Shown one piece after another: positions 1 through 11,303 of a stretch of 64,000 nt of DNA; position 1 is the first letter of the stretch; every line of letters begins with the position of its first letter. The position numbers and the translations under genes are program-made. The notes under the pieces are model-generated. The model was not told where the DNA came from and made no database searches. It was given only the letters and a program-made list of their open reading frames with translations. Source of the DNA: Pseudisothecium myosuroides (lineage: Eukaryota; Streptophyta; Bryopsida; Hypnales; Lembophyllaceae); assembly GCA_951799445.1 (NCBI GenBank), contig OX637289.1, forward strand, positions 3,946,501 through 4,010,500, in the 5' to 3' direction.

Positions 1-743
1 GGACAAGAGCACCATCCTCAATGAGAGTAAGTTTATGAGGCTCGTTGTGCATGAAATAGAACCCAAATAGTCACCCTCATAGATATTGTTACCAAAATCT
101 CTTGCAGTCCGCTTTCCTTGTGGTATGAAAACTAGACAACTCTTATGAAATCCAGTAAATCCCCCCTACACCATCACCAAAGTCTTCCCTAATTTAAACG
201 TAGGAACAAGGCACTGCAAGGCATAACGTTCATGAGTTTTTCTCCAAGCTCGAATGTGCCTGGAATTCTTCCCAAGCTCAAAGCTTGATTCATCCGTCCA
301 AATCACTCTTTTCCAATCATCCACTGTCCAATTGCAGTACTTTCTAGCAAAATCCATCCTGTGATTTCTATGAATTTCACTGAGGTACGGCTTCTTTGGT
401 GCTACACAATTTCGAAATCCCTAATCTATGAATGTATCTCTGCATTGTATGGTGGTGAATGTGGAATTTCCTGCAAGTGCTGCCAATGTCAACCGTTGAT
501 GACAACAGATCAATCGACCGAAGTCTCTCATACTACAATCAGACAATTTTAGAGGTCGAAGTTTAGGTTTTAGAGTGGTCATTTGACCAAAAACTTTCCA
601 TTTCGTGAGAACAGTCGAAACTGTGGAACGTGGCATTTTCAAGATTTCAGCTATTTGACTAGATTTCATGCCTCCCTCTCGCATGCGGCCAACAATCCTA
701 GATCATTCACTGTCGCTCAAGGTCCTTGTTTGCATGATAATCT
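1..743 (-). pseudogene. Tc1/mariner-family transposase, degenerate and truncated by the window edge
   Basis: Reading leftward from about 743, an interrupted frame encodes a Tc1/mariner-like transposase. The N-terminal helix-turn-helix part (REGGMKSSQIAEILKMPRST, about 610-680) is followed by the catalytic-domain signature IWTDESSFELG near 285-320, which holds the first catalytic Asp of the DDE triad. The frame is broken by TAG at 421-423 and by TAG at 166-168; the second sits where the family has Trp in a VMVWGG motif. Another in-frame stop lies upstream near 700. At the very left edge the second Asp motif (EDGALVH) is visible only in a shifted frame, so there is also a frameshift. The third acidic residue and the C terminus lie outside the window. 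This is a dead copy. No terminal repeat was found to the right of it. Confidence 0.85.
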
Positions 744-2270
744 GATTGAAAAATGATACAGAATGAGAAAAAATGAGAAATTTTGATGCCTAGAACTGAC
801 TTCAAACGGAGAGCAAAATTGAAGGCGAAACTGACCTTGAATTGTGATATCGGAGTTGAATTGTTGCAGTTGCAGCCCCAAGTGAATCAATTTTGCACTT
901 GGAAGCACAAACCGAGCGGAATGGACATGAATTTGGTGCACGGGCGTTTGGCTGGACCTCCACGGTGCGGCAGAAACGGACTGGATAAAATGGCGACAAA
1001 TGCGAGGAGGAGCTGCGCGGCGTGATCAAAATAAACTATAACATTTGCCAAGCTAAGAGACTAAGAGGCGCCTAGGCTGATCGGGCAAGCTATAAGCCCC
1101 CCACCTCAAAAAAAATGGACATGAACGTGAGAGGCACAGGGTGGTAGGCTGAGAGGGAAGTAGTGTAAAATGGGGCGACTGGAAGGTTGGAGAAAGTGGT
1201 GGATTGCAGGGCAATGAGAGAGGGCAATGTGTGAGATTGCTTGCACCCATTGTGCAAGGAAGGGAAGGTGAGGAGCTGCGGCAAGGAGGCCTACAGTTAA
1301 GGAATGGTGTTGGCGAGTTTGAAGAGCAATTATAAAAAAAAATTTAACTTGTGCATGGTGTGTGTTATGGCGGCGGAAATCAATAGTTCCAGATAGGGGA
1401 CTATGGTGTGCAATAGGGTGCGGGAGTAGGGTGCCAGAGGCAGAGGTTTGGGATGGCAGCTTGGGGCTTGAAATTGGAAAAACTGGGTAGTTGCAGGGAA
1501 TGGGAGATAAGAATTCGTAAATGAAGTAGACCTTATTATACAAGATTTGTTGAAGATTGCACATCTAGCATTGTACAATCATATAATGGATAAACATGAA
1601 ATACTGTTCTGTACCAATTGTGATAGTAGAAGCTTCAGGGACACAAGATTTTCAGATTTAGGTGGCGTTCGATTCAAATGGAACCTCTACGGATAATAAA
1701 TTTGGGTTGTCTACTCAAGACCCAAATTCTCACTATTACGCATGAAGTGATTGTGAAGTATTAATTTTAACACTTGTAGATTGAAGGATCAATTTCTTTT
1801 CATCATGTTCACAGTTCACAAACTAGTAAAATAAGTATCTGCCTTCCATTGATTTATTAGTACTAATTCTAATTACTAGTACCATTGCACTTGAAACTAT
1901 GGATGTCCTGGTGTATCCAACGGCTGAAGTTCAAGCATGGCACATTCCAATAGACTAATGGCAGGCAACTATACAAAATGAGTATATTTAGGCTATATAT
2001 ATATGGTGAACTGAGTGGATCATTCCATATACTTTATGCCTTCTTGTGAAGAAACTTTAATATCATACTATGTGTAGCCTATGTCAAATAACTTAACTTG
2101 TATTCCACAAAATTAAAGGTTGACTCCAGTGCCAGAAGACATCCATGGTCAGGTACTCGGATACAATTGGTAGTTTCAAACAAATTTTGTAGTTGAATCA
2201 CAGTTCTTGACAAAAAAGAGTTGGACCAATGAACAAATGCTCATAGCAACAGACACCTGCACGAACATGA
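744..2270. other. Intergenic, no supported gene
   Basis: No family signature was found on either strand. 1050-1560 is purine-rich on the plus strand and gives long but compositionally biased shadow frames on the minus strand. From 1560 on the sequence is AT-rich and featureless. Confidence 0.5.
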
Positions 2271-2445
2271 AATCTACACTTGTCCTACATTTTTGAAATC
2301 TATATTTGTCCTAGAAATTTGAAATCTATAACAGTCTTAGATTTTTTAGACCAAATGGTTTGAAATCTATATAATTCTTAGATGTATGAAATCTATAGTG
2401 ATCTTAGATGTCTGAAATCTATATATGTTCTAGATGTTTAGAGCG
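2270..2445. repeat. Degenerate tandem array of a ~30 bp unit (GAAATCTATA...TAGAT)
   Basis: About six units of the form GAAATCTA(T/C)A - variable - TCCTAGAT follow one another with a spacing of roughly 26-35 bp. The same unit occurs inside the TIR elements at 9335-10441, 10701-11011 and 12975-13153. The array is therefore best read as the subterminal region of a decayed member of that family. Confidence 0.6.
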
Positions 2446-2560
2446 GGCACTCTAAAAAAATGACATAGGAATATTGCCATGTAGATTCTATACTCACATG
2501 TTAGCACAATTTTCTTGCACTATGACCATATTTGTTAAAAAGGCATGTTTTAGAGGAACG

Positions 2561-2810
2561 GTGCTAGTATGTGAGCCCAAGAATGCGAGCTTGTGAGCAT
2601 TGAGCCTACAATAAAGGTACCTATAACATAGATATCACACACTATAGAAGGTGTATGTATCATAAACACCTATAATATGGGTATTTGTAACATATATATC
2701 CTATAATTATAGACAATTTCTATAGTATATACACCTACAACATAGGTGTGTAGTATTCTAGGCTCATGGGCTCACACCCCTATGCTCACATAATAGCAAC
2801 CCTCGTATTA
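2561..2810. mobile_element. MITE-like element with TIR based on GCTATTATGTGAGC
   Basis: GGTGCTAGTATGTGAGCCC at the left is mirrored by GGTTGCTATTATGTGAGC (reverse complement) at the right end, with GGGCTCA motifs just inside both. The interior is AT-rich with repeats of ACCTATAACATAG. No clear target-site duplication was found and there is no coding capacity. Confidence 0.5.
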
Positions 2811-5087
2811 GAGTGACAAAATTGTTACGATCTAGTGCACAAGACCTTGAAACTAAGATAGGAAAACATTTGGAATTTCCAATTCAAAGTGCAAATTTCA
2901 TGAAATTTTGTCATTTTAACACATTAGAAAAAAGACATGCTTTTAGAGGGCCACTCCACAGCCCTCCAAGGACCCTCGCTGATTACATTTTTTTTGCTTA
3001 AGCATTAGTTTTTCCCTTATACCTGCTCACTTTATGTCACAATATTAGATGCTTGGCAGTGGCTCAAAATCCAAGTACAAAGTGTTAAAAAATCAGGGTT
3101 AAAATACTCTAAAGCAACTTCACTGTGATTATTTAACACTTTGCATTTGAAAACACCTTGCACTCAAACCAAATTGTGCCAAAAAAAACAAATGTCCAAT
3201 AATAATCTAATGTTCATCTACCACCCAATTTTTTTTTGATGGCAATATAAAAGACTTACTTCATTAACATTTAATGAGTATAAAGGGTGAAGATGTTGCT
3301 TTTATAAAGAAATTGATTGTTCACCATGAATTCACAAAAACTATGGAATAATTTGAAGATAATTCACTCATTATCAAATGAGTAAAGATACATATCCTAC
3401 ATAAGTTTGTTAATCCTACCACTACCCCCACTTGTATAAAGAGCTTTTGTTCTCATCTTCTAACTCACAAAATTAAATAGTGGCTATTGAAGCTAGTTGC
3501 CTTTTGGCGACTAGCTTCAAAAAGTCATTTAATTTGATTTAATTTGACTTAATTTGACTTATTTTGTTTCAATTTATCCAAATAAACACCATATTGTACT
3601 GTGATTATAATATTGAGTGTTTTCGCAAAAAATAGATCCATTGACAGTGCACTTCAGAATCTTTTGATAAGCTCCATATTTAGTTGTTAATAGCTTTGTT
3701 TATCACTGCAAAGCAACCCTCTGGAAGCCTCATTTTTTCTCTAATGAATATGGTGTTTAAGTGTATTTCATTGTGCACTCTACCATATGCCCAATAGTTT
3801 AAGGTTTGTCTATACTGTAATACTATATCCACGTAATTCCAATAGAGGAAAACAACGATTAGTGTTTTATAAGCTAGTTCGTTTTTCCATAGTGTTGGTT
3901 GAAAACCAAAACTTTGGACAAATTATTAGTCACTATTTCATTAAAAAATATATTATAAATAAAACTACAAGGAAAAACAAAAGGTTATAACTAATTAAAA
4001 AACTGTTTTTCAATGTAGAAACTAGAGATACTAGATGGTTTGGGGTTTAAATTTCTCCCCTAAACATTGATTCCCGTAGTTAAATTTTGTTTACAAAGAC
4101 CATAAATAAACATAAGGTATTGCATTTCAGCTTCAATTTTATAAATTTTTTTATTTTATTACATATTGGCATCAACAATTGGCTGCAACAAAGCCACAAC
4201 AATAAGTAACTAGATTGATTGTATAAAAAAAAATTCCTCCTAAGATAATGATCCTACTAAGGGTGGAAGTTGTAGATTTCTCCATCAATCTAGATGATTA
4301 AACTTAAGATTCAGATTTTGGTAGGAATTAAACAACAATATTTTCTCAATCTCAATCCACTCAACCATTATTGGTCAATCCTGATGTATAGGAGAAGGCT
4401 CAAAAATTGCTTGGGCATTAAAAATTGCCCCCACATAAGTGCCAAAAATAATATACAAATAATGTAGAATTGAAAGTGACTTTGTGTGGTGAAAAATTGT
4501 CATCTCATGTGCGTAATTTTAGGCTATTGAGCAGATGACGTGGATCACTATTATGTGTGATCTTTGCTTACAATAAAGTTTTGAATTTGCTGAGGCTAAA
4601 ATACAGGTGAAGTGAATGCATTGCAGTAAATTTTGATTTATAGTAAATCGAATGAGGCTAAAATACAAGTATAGTAGAATGAATTGAATGAAAACGTATA
4701 ATGGATCATTCTTAGACTTAGTGGCTCCATTCAAAGGCATTTTTTGATTCATTACAGTTGTAGCCTATGAGCATTAATAGGGATCTAGGCACCTCTGATT
4801 TTGGAAAACTATATTTTATTCATTCTAAGTCAAAAAAATAAATTTAAAAATTCCAGTGTTATGTTCCTCATTTCTCTTTCTCCCGCAAAAATGAAAATAA
4901 TATTTGAATCCACCCATTTCTGCACATGGGTCTTTCTTCCCTTAGATGCACACTTTTTGAACCTATTACCTTACTCTAAGGATATTTTCATTTTTCAAGC
5001 TCCAATTTTACTATACCAGTGTGTGTGTGTGTGTGTATATATATATACACACATACATACATATACATTCCCCTGACATAAGTGAAC
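2811..5087. other. AT-rich intergenic DNA with decayed repeats
   Basis: No gene is supported. 3445-3480 contains a short hairpin around GAAGCTAGTTGCC, followed by (TAATTTGACT)n-like repeats. 4550-4990 is clearly similar to the interior of the TIR element at 45910-46393, sharing GGATCATTCTTAGA-, CTCCATTCAAAGG- and CATTCTAAG-type blocks in the same order. It is probably an old relative whose ends have been lost. (GT)n/(TA)n runs lie at about 5020-5065. Confidence 0.5.
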
Positions 5088-5089
5088 TA

Positions 5090-5282
5090 CAGTAGAACCT
5101 GTCTTAGTGTATAGAGTTGGGACTATGCACTAAGAGAAGTTTATGCAGTTGGAGGGGTTTTGTCAGAACTTTGGCTAACGTGGCCTCTCACTATGGGGCC
5201 TCCAACTATTGTTCACAAATATCACGACCTCTCTTAGTGCATATATGTACTAAGACAGTATGCACTAAGAGAGGTTCTACTG
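5090..5282. mobile_element. Tc1/mariner (pogo-like) MITE, TA target
   Basis: The 193 bp element begins CAGTAGAACCTGTCTTAGTG and ends with the inverted form (CACTAAGAGAGGTTCTACTG). It is flanked on both sides by TA (5088-5089 and 5283-5284). TA targets and CAGTRGAACCTC-type ends are typical of pogo/Tigger-like mariner elements. There is no coding capacity. A further single end (CAGTAGAACCTCATG) occurs near 28984. Confidence 0.75.
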
Positions 5283-6740
5283 TAGCTCCTTTATACCAAA
5301 AAGATGCAATTTGCAACCTGGTCTTGCAGTTTCCACACACACACACATTCCTTGGTAAAAAAACCCCATAGCCCTTGATTTTTTCCAAAAAAAAAAAACC
5401 CTCCCAAAAAAAGATAGCAATTCATTATAGACAATCTGGGCCGTCCAATAATGAAATACGAAATACGGATATATAATACATAATATAGATACAAAGTACA
5501 AATACAAATATGGAGTAAATATGAGAAACAAAATATATACAACAAATCAATATCCCATATCTATTGCAATCCAAACACGTTGCAAGAACTTACAAATACG
5601 GGGTTGGAGTCTACATATTGAGTTCATGCCAAGATTTACATGTATATCAATAGAAAATTTAAATGTGTACCTCTTTGTAAAAGCTTAACAACCAATACCA
5701 AAATGACATGCAACCCCATCAACTTTTCATGTCTATTTTTGAAAGAATACAACACTTTTGTCACTATGTACCCACTATGTACCCAGTAGATGCAATTCGT
5801 GATTCATCTTCTGGTCTTTTGGATAGTATTTCTATAGGCCACATTGTATATCATAGCAGATGAAAAACTCCTACTTCAAGTTTGAAAACTTCAAGTAAGG
5901 CTCCAATTTGTAGTTGGGTGACAACAAAACTACTCTAAGGTAACCCCCATTCCCAGCCAGTGACCCATTCCTGACCTATAGGTGCACGTATTTCTGACCA
6001 CGCTTAGAATGCGTTTTTTGTTTTTATTTTTAAGGTTGGAACTAATAAATACATGACACATGTACCAAGTTGTAAGAAAAAAAATAGGAAATAATGATTA
6101 GGTAAAAAGTTATTGAGTGATCGGAATTGGAAAAGTCTAAACATTGGCTATGGGTCCGGCACACTTTTTGCCTTCCAAAATTCATAGTAATTTCAATTCA
6201 AGTGATAAAATTACCAATTTTTTTGCAATCCATGTCATTGCTATTTATGTACCTCTGAAAAATATTTGTTTTGCCTTCACTTTTCCAGACCATGTCAAAA
6301 TTCCTTATTTGGTCGGTTATGGGGGGGTTACCTTAGTTCCTCAGAAAATGCAGCCTTTGCTGTGCCGGCCAATATCGCAATATCCGTCATTGTCATCGTC
6401 ATTTGTGGGGTTTAGATATTCATTGGAAACAATTAACCACCAGTTGAATTAATTCACAATCCTTTACTCCACCCAGGTGGCAGTTGCTGATTCGCTCGAT
6501 CCAACTGCTGCTGCAGCCTCGCAATGTGTTCCCCCATGTGGGTTCCCCTCTCGATGAGCCGCCGCTCTCTCGCCTGACTCGCTGCAGCCTCTCGAACCAA
6601 CAAGAAGTTCCTCCGCTCCAATTCGTTCACATGGGCGTCAATGCGTCATTCTGCCACGTCTGGTGGAGCTGCCAGTATCTCTCCTCAAGCTCTCGTCTCA
6701 AGATAGCGTTTCCTTGTTTCAAATTGTTCTCCTGAACTAT
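5283..6740. other. Intergenic, no supported gene
   Basis: The sequence is AT-rich to about 6480, then of more balanced composition to 6740. The 6480-6740 part lies directly downstream of the RING relic and may be its decayed 3' end. No protein family could be recognised in it. Confidence 0.4.
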
Positions 6741-6749
6741 ACAGGCAAA

Positions 6750-7292
6750 CTAATTCGCTCTATCGCCATGTCGTGCGCTCGGGCTCTTTCGACGCTAAGT
6801 GCATGAGATAAGTTAATTTGCTTATTGACCTCTGGTATGCAGCGAGCACAGGGCTTGGAGTGACCGCACTGCTTACTGAGTGGAAATTCTCCATGCCTGC
6901 AGCGTCGTCCGTGGTTGCAGTAGCCATGACCAAGAGTGGATAGCGCGGGCGTGGTGGGGTGAAGCTGCAATCTCACCAGGACAGCCGTTGCCGTTGGTTG
7001 ACTCTTCACGAGCTCCTCCACCGCCATAAAGAGCATTGATGTCGAGGTCTCTTAGTAAGGTGTATTTGCAAACTGGGCATGGCTTCGGCTGGTTTTGGAA
7101 CCACTGGTACAGGCATGGCCAACAAAAGACGTGACCGTGGCCCCCTCGTGTAATTTGGTCTGGTGCATTCAAATCAAGTCTCGGTTGCACGTCAATTTGG
7201 AATGGATCGTTCAAGCTAGTCGTCCAATTCGAGTAACCGTCAGCTGAGATCAAATTTAAATGGTCATATTCATTCAAATGAAAAAATATCAA
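6750..7292 (-). pseudogene. RING-finger protein relic (RMA-like second half of the RING)
   Basis: The minus strand encodes GHVFCWPCLYQWFQNQ followed by PCPVCKYTLLRDLDINALYG. That is the His-Cys-Cys half plus the CPxC half of a C3HC4 RING, with the FCWPCL...W and LYG spacing of RMA-type membrane-anchored E3 ubiquitin ligases. The first zinc-binding half is absent. Where CNIC and a following Cys are expected, the same frame reads DVQPRLDLNAPDQITRGG. Downstream similarity jumps to another frame after about 7030, where a Cys-rich segment CGHSKPCARC is readable. No C-terminal membrane segment was found. A working E3 needs both zinc sites, so a pseudogene is most likely. An unrecognised upstream exon supplying the missing half cannot be fully excluded. 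Confidence 0.6.
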
Positions 7293-7706
7293 ACACTGAT
7301 AATAGAATTGCCCTAAATTTGCATTTCATGGCCCGAAGACACTTTTCTAGTCCCCTCGGATTAACACCACTCACACCAGTTATTGGATTTGGAAACATGA
7401 ATGATTTCCATTAAAGACAGTGTTGCATGTGCAATTTTGACATTCATATTAGTTTATTGCCAGTAGATGTGCATTTCGAATTCATCCACCACAGATTGGG
7501 ACCAAATTAATATGCTAATTGCATTTCATCCACAAGAGTTTGGGGCTATGAAACACAATACATGAACATTGAAGTACGTATGTCGTGGTTTCAAACGGCA
7601 TTCTATATGGGTATCGCAAACCGCTCTGGTTCCTGAAGCTCAATGCAACTAGAACCTCCAAGCTCCAAATTTTAAAACAACCTAAACATGAATAGATCTA
7701 AGATTT
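7293..7706. other. Intergenic spacer left of the duplicated block
   Basis: No gene or repeat structure was seen. Similarity to the second block starts at about 7707 (ATGAGCGTCTCAAAAA). Confidence 0.4.
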
Positions 7707-8026
7707 CAGATGAGCGTCTCAAAAAACTCTAATTCCATACAGGCATTTCAAAGTGTCCGGTTCGGTGGTTCCTAGTTGAGATCCTCCTCCAAGTGCTCCC
7801 ATTTTGCCAACTTAACAAATAGGATTTCCACTGAATTACTGATGATTGGGTGTCAGTCTGTGGCATTCTATCCCAACTCCCGAGACTAGCTACCGCCGGC
7901 TCCTTAGAGCTGCATGTACTTCATCACCAACCGAGGGTTCATCGACGAACATTGAAGTACGCATGGCTTGTGTAGATTAATTGAGGCCGAATCTCACTAC
8001 CGAGGCTTGACCAACCCTGGGCCTGC

Positions 8027-8032
8027 TATAAA
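8027..8032 (+). promoter_or_regulatory. TATA box of duplicated gene copy 1
   Basis: TATAAA lies in GCTATAAAGCCC, about 200 bp upstream of the ATG, at the same place as the TATATATA of copy 2. The surrounding CTGGG...CCCTGGCC context is conserved between copies. Confidence 0.6.
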
Positions 8033-8230
8033 GCCCAGGCCCTCCTGCCCATCGACACGTTGAGAATTTCTGTCGCTCAGCGATTAGCCGATTACATGTT
8101 CCGTGACTAGCTATATAGAGCTAAAGCTAGTCGAATTGAAGTGACAATTAATCCTGTCAGGCTACAGTGGACAAGGGCTCGATCACACTGACAGAGAGAC
8201 TTGATTTCTAATTTCTTGTAGTTTGAAGCA

Positions 8231-8960
8231 ATGGATTCCATTCGAGTTGCTTTTGAGAGCAGCCACAGGAAGCTCGTCGAGAGAATCGAGCAATACCTCG
8301 CAGAACAAGACCAGACAGTTATTCGATTTCGGAGAGCGACTGCGAGACGGCGGATTGCTGGGTTGCGGAATCACGCAGCGCATCGCCCAGTGCCCACAGA
8401 ACTGGACGCTTTGCAAGAGATACTTGAAATCGCGCGTGCGAGGGTGCGAAGGCGATTGACTGACCGATTTAACCACGGCGCAGTGCATCACCTTTCACGA
8501 AGGATCAGGAACCATGAGCTTCGCCGAAGAGTACAAGGGATGGTGCAAAGGGCGGTCCCGTCTCATCAACGAGCACACCGACTTCGCCCAGTACTCTCCA
8601 CGGACCAGCAGGATCATCACCAACAGGGAGAAAATGTTGTGCATGAACAAATGCGATGTTGCAGGGGACCAGGACCATGGCCAGGAGAGAGTGGACGATA
8701 AAATTGTGAATGAGCAAATCGAGAGCTTGGAGGGGTTGCAACTGCAAGACATGGTCAGGCATCACCCAGTGGTTCCACCAGTACTGTCCACTCGCATGGT
8801 GATCCTTTTCATTGAGTTAGCAATTTTCTTTCATTTGAAGTACTTAATTTGTACAATTGAGTACTTGCAGCTGGGATTCGTAGGACACATTGCGTCGCTT
8901 GCAATTGACATTCTTCGTAACCAGTGGATTACCACCAATCTATTGGAAACTCATTATTAA
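8231..8960 (+). pseudogene. Duplicated charged-protein gene, copy 1 (frameshifted)
   Basis: The frame opens at ATG 8231 and matches copy 2 (13671) for about 137 residues, including LVERIEQYLAEQDQTVIR and EILEIARARVRR. It then loses one base near 8661 (CAAATGCG versus CAAATTGCG) and another shortly after, so the copy-1 frame ends at 8701 with an unrelated tail (156 residues). The rest of the protein (ERVDD...IVNEQI..LEGLQLQD) continues in another frame. The homologous stop region is followed by a 13 bp insertion that removes the copy-2 stop. As in copy 2, TTGTAG lies 9 bp before the ATG and could be the acceptor of a 5'UTR intron. The protein is not recognised. This copy is either a pseudogene or a shortened variant. 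Confidence 0.7.
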
Positions 8961-9334
8961 TTGTGTTTACCCTGCATCATGCCGGAATCGAGTAATATTT
9001 GAAATAAATAACTGCCTAAACAGACAGGACGACGAAGTCAAGGATGTCAAACTGGCTGATGCTTCGCCCGACGTTGCCCACATCGAGGACCCCTGTGCCT
9101 TCAAGAGCTGGAGGAGATTTGCAGTCCTGCAATTACATGGTTGGAACTTTACATTCATAGGAGCGACATATATCACTGCACTGCTTGATCAGGCCGCGGC
9201 GCAGCTAGTACGTTGCTAGGAGGGAGGAGCCTAGTGTATTTTCCTGTGTTTTAGGGTGTTCGTGGAGCTAGACCTTTGGAATTCCATGCTAGCGATCTAC
9301 CATTGGCAGCTCAGGATTTCCCACATACGTTCAT

Positions 9335-10441
9335 ATGGCCAATTTCATTAAAATGGCGGTATTCCGTTAACCCTTAACTGCCTCAGCGACCATATATGGT
9401 CGAGCTGAAATTTCAGGCTCATTTTGGTATGGGCAGTTAAATTCGTTTGACCGTTTTAAAATTTTTTTCGGGCAGTTTTTAGGGTTAACTATTGAAAACT
9501 TTCATTTTTCACTGCAAAAGGTAAACATTTGATTTTTGAGAGGTCTTCAAAGCCATATATGTCCCAAAGTGGAAGAGTAAAATTTCCTAATTTTACTTCA
9601 TTTCCCAACTTTTGCCAATTTCACTTGATTTGAGATCTAAAAACTTGTACTTATCCATTTTGCTTTGAAAATGGTCCCAATGGAAAGAGTAAAGTGTTTT
9701 CATGATTCTCACCATTGAAAATTTAAACATGCAAGTGTTGATTTGGAGTTATTTGCGATTTATACTTATAAAAAAAATTGCATTTCACCAATTGCAAGGT
9801 GGATTGTGTAATAAGTTTGATAGCTTTTCATGTGAAATTAAGTTTTTTGAAAGTGCATTTTAGTGTGCTAACATTATTTGTAGTCATTCATGTCACTTCC
9901 CATCTCAAAAAACTTCTATATGCAAGTTTCTAAAATATGGCAGCATACTAAAAATAGAAAGCATACATTTCTCTTGTTATAATCTCACAACCCCTATGCA
10001 ATTTCGCACTCAAAATTGGTATGCATACTAATAATCAAGCTCTTCAAACATCTATACGGTTAGATTTTGAAAAAAATACAATTTGCTTCATTGGGGTTAA
10101 CTATAAGCCCATGCTCTTTTTTCATAGTCAAAACACTCTTGAAAAGGTTTGGGCATTTAGGGGTTAATTTGACACTTTTAGCAGTTCAGACCGCCCAGTC
10201 TGAACTGTTTTTTCTGTACCAAAATCTATACTTGTATTAGATTTTTGAAATCTATACTTGTCCTAGATATTTAAAATCTATTCCAATCCTAAATTTTTCA
10301 GACTGCATAATCTGATATCTATGTCAGTCCTAGATTTCTGAAATCTAAAAATGACCTAGATGTAAACAATGTACACTTGTCCTAGATGTCACGGTGTGAA
10401 AGTGGCACATGGAATACCGCCATTTTAATGAAATTCGCCAT
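9335..10441. mobile_element. TIR element P1 (ATGGC.AATTTCATTAAAATGG family), 4-bp TSD TCAT
   Basis: The left end ATGGCCAATTTCATTAAAAT and the right end (inverted ATGGCGAATTTCATTAAAAT) bound a 1107 bp insertion. TCAT occurs at both sides (9331-9334 and 10442-10445). The corresponding place in copy 2 of the duplicated block reads ACGTTCATGTTTT with a single TCAT at 14731-14734, so the empty site is present in this window. The interior holds several GAAATCTATA...CCTAGAT units close to the right end and no transposase frame. Confidence 0.9.
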
Positions 10442-10635
10442 TCATGTTTTAATTGATATGCTCCCTGATGCAATTAATTTTGAGACTACTATGCTAATTA
10501 GCGCACCCATTTTGGGGGGATAAAACCAATTCTGCAATGAACTTACTTTGTTATTTCAAATGACAAATGGTTGTGATGCGGAGTGCAAGCTAGTACTCCA
10601 GTTGACTTAGTTAGTGATTCCAACTAAATTAGTTT

Positions 10636-11130
10636 CTAGAACGGATATTTTGTTAAAATGACAATATTCCACAAACTTAGCACATTTTGTTTTAGACCAT
10701 ATGGCGAATTTCATTAAAATGGCGGCATTCCATGTGCCATTTTCAGACCGTGACATCTAGGATAAACTTACATTACTAATATCTAGGAAAGTTATAGATT
10801 TCAAAAATCTAGAACAAATATAGATATTGGACCGCACAATCTGAAAAATCTAAGACTAATCTAGATTTTGAATATCTAGGACAAGTGCAGATTTCAAAAA
10901 TCTAGGACTAGTATAAATTCAAGTACAGATAAAACAATTCAAACTAAGCGGTCTGAACTATTAACAGTGCCAAAAGTCACGGAATACCGTCATTTCAATG
11001 AAATTCGCCATCCATGTGGTCTGAAATGTAAACTGGTCTAGATTTTAGACCATGTGGCCTGAAATCTATACCACTCTTAAAAAATGAATGGAAAAATGGC
11101 GGAAAAATACTGCCATTTTAACAAAGTATT
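10636..11130. mobile_element. TIR element P3, interrupted by P2
   Basis: ATATTTTGTTAAAATGACAA near 10645 is mirrored by the inverted form of ATACTTTGTTAAAATGGCAG near 11115. Removing P2 rejoins ...TTTTAGACCAT with GTGGTCTGAAATGT, restoring a TTTAGACCATGTGG(T/C)CTGAAAT unit that recurs 30 bp further on. That is good evidence for nesting. Possible flanks are CTAG and TTAG. There is no coding capacity. Confidence 0.65.
10701..11011. mobile_element. TIR element P2, 4-bp TSD CCAT, nested in P3
   Basis: This 311 bp element has ends ATGGCGAATTTCATTAAAAT and their inverted copy, with CCAT at 10697-10700 and 11012-11015. The inside consists largely of TCTAGGA(C/T)..ATAGATTTC units in opposite orientations at the two sides. 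It is non-autonomous. Confidence 0.85.
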
Positions 11131-11205
11131 TGTTTTAGAAGATACCGCGGTCAAAAGGTAATAGACCTTAGGATGACACCGGCCACATCAAAAGATGGTT
11201 ATGTG

Positions 11206-11246
11206 TGTACATATACATACATACATACATACATACATACATACAT

Positions 11247-11300
<54 letters not shown>
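11206..11300. repeat. Microsatellite (ATAC)n then (TA)n
   Basis: About ten ATAC units are followed by about 25 TA units, ending exactly where the foldback element begins. Confidence 0.95.

Positions 11301-11303
<3 letters not shown>

Larger units (their letters stand above)
7707..10513 (+). repeat. Duplicated block, copy 1 (contains a 1.1 kb insertion)
   Basis: This stretch matches 13154-14807 in the same orientation across promoter, coding sequence and downstream DNA. Landmarks shared by both are ATGAGCGTCTC at the left, CCGCCGGCTCCTTAGAGCTG, the coding region, GTTTTAGGGTGTTCGTGGAG, and GCTAATTAGCGCAC at the right. Copy 1 differs by the element at 9335-10441 and many small indels. Without the insertion both copies are about 1.65-1.7 kb. 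Confidence 0.9.

Noticed and set aside
1106..1578. Overlapping long minus-strand frames (up to 152 codons)
   Set aside because: They arise from a purine-rich plus strand. The predicted proteins are Pro/Ser/His-rich without domains.
5117..5388. Open frames of 60-84 codons at 5117-5545
   Set aside because: They lie within or next to the pogo-like MITE and simple repeats and show no protein family.
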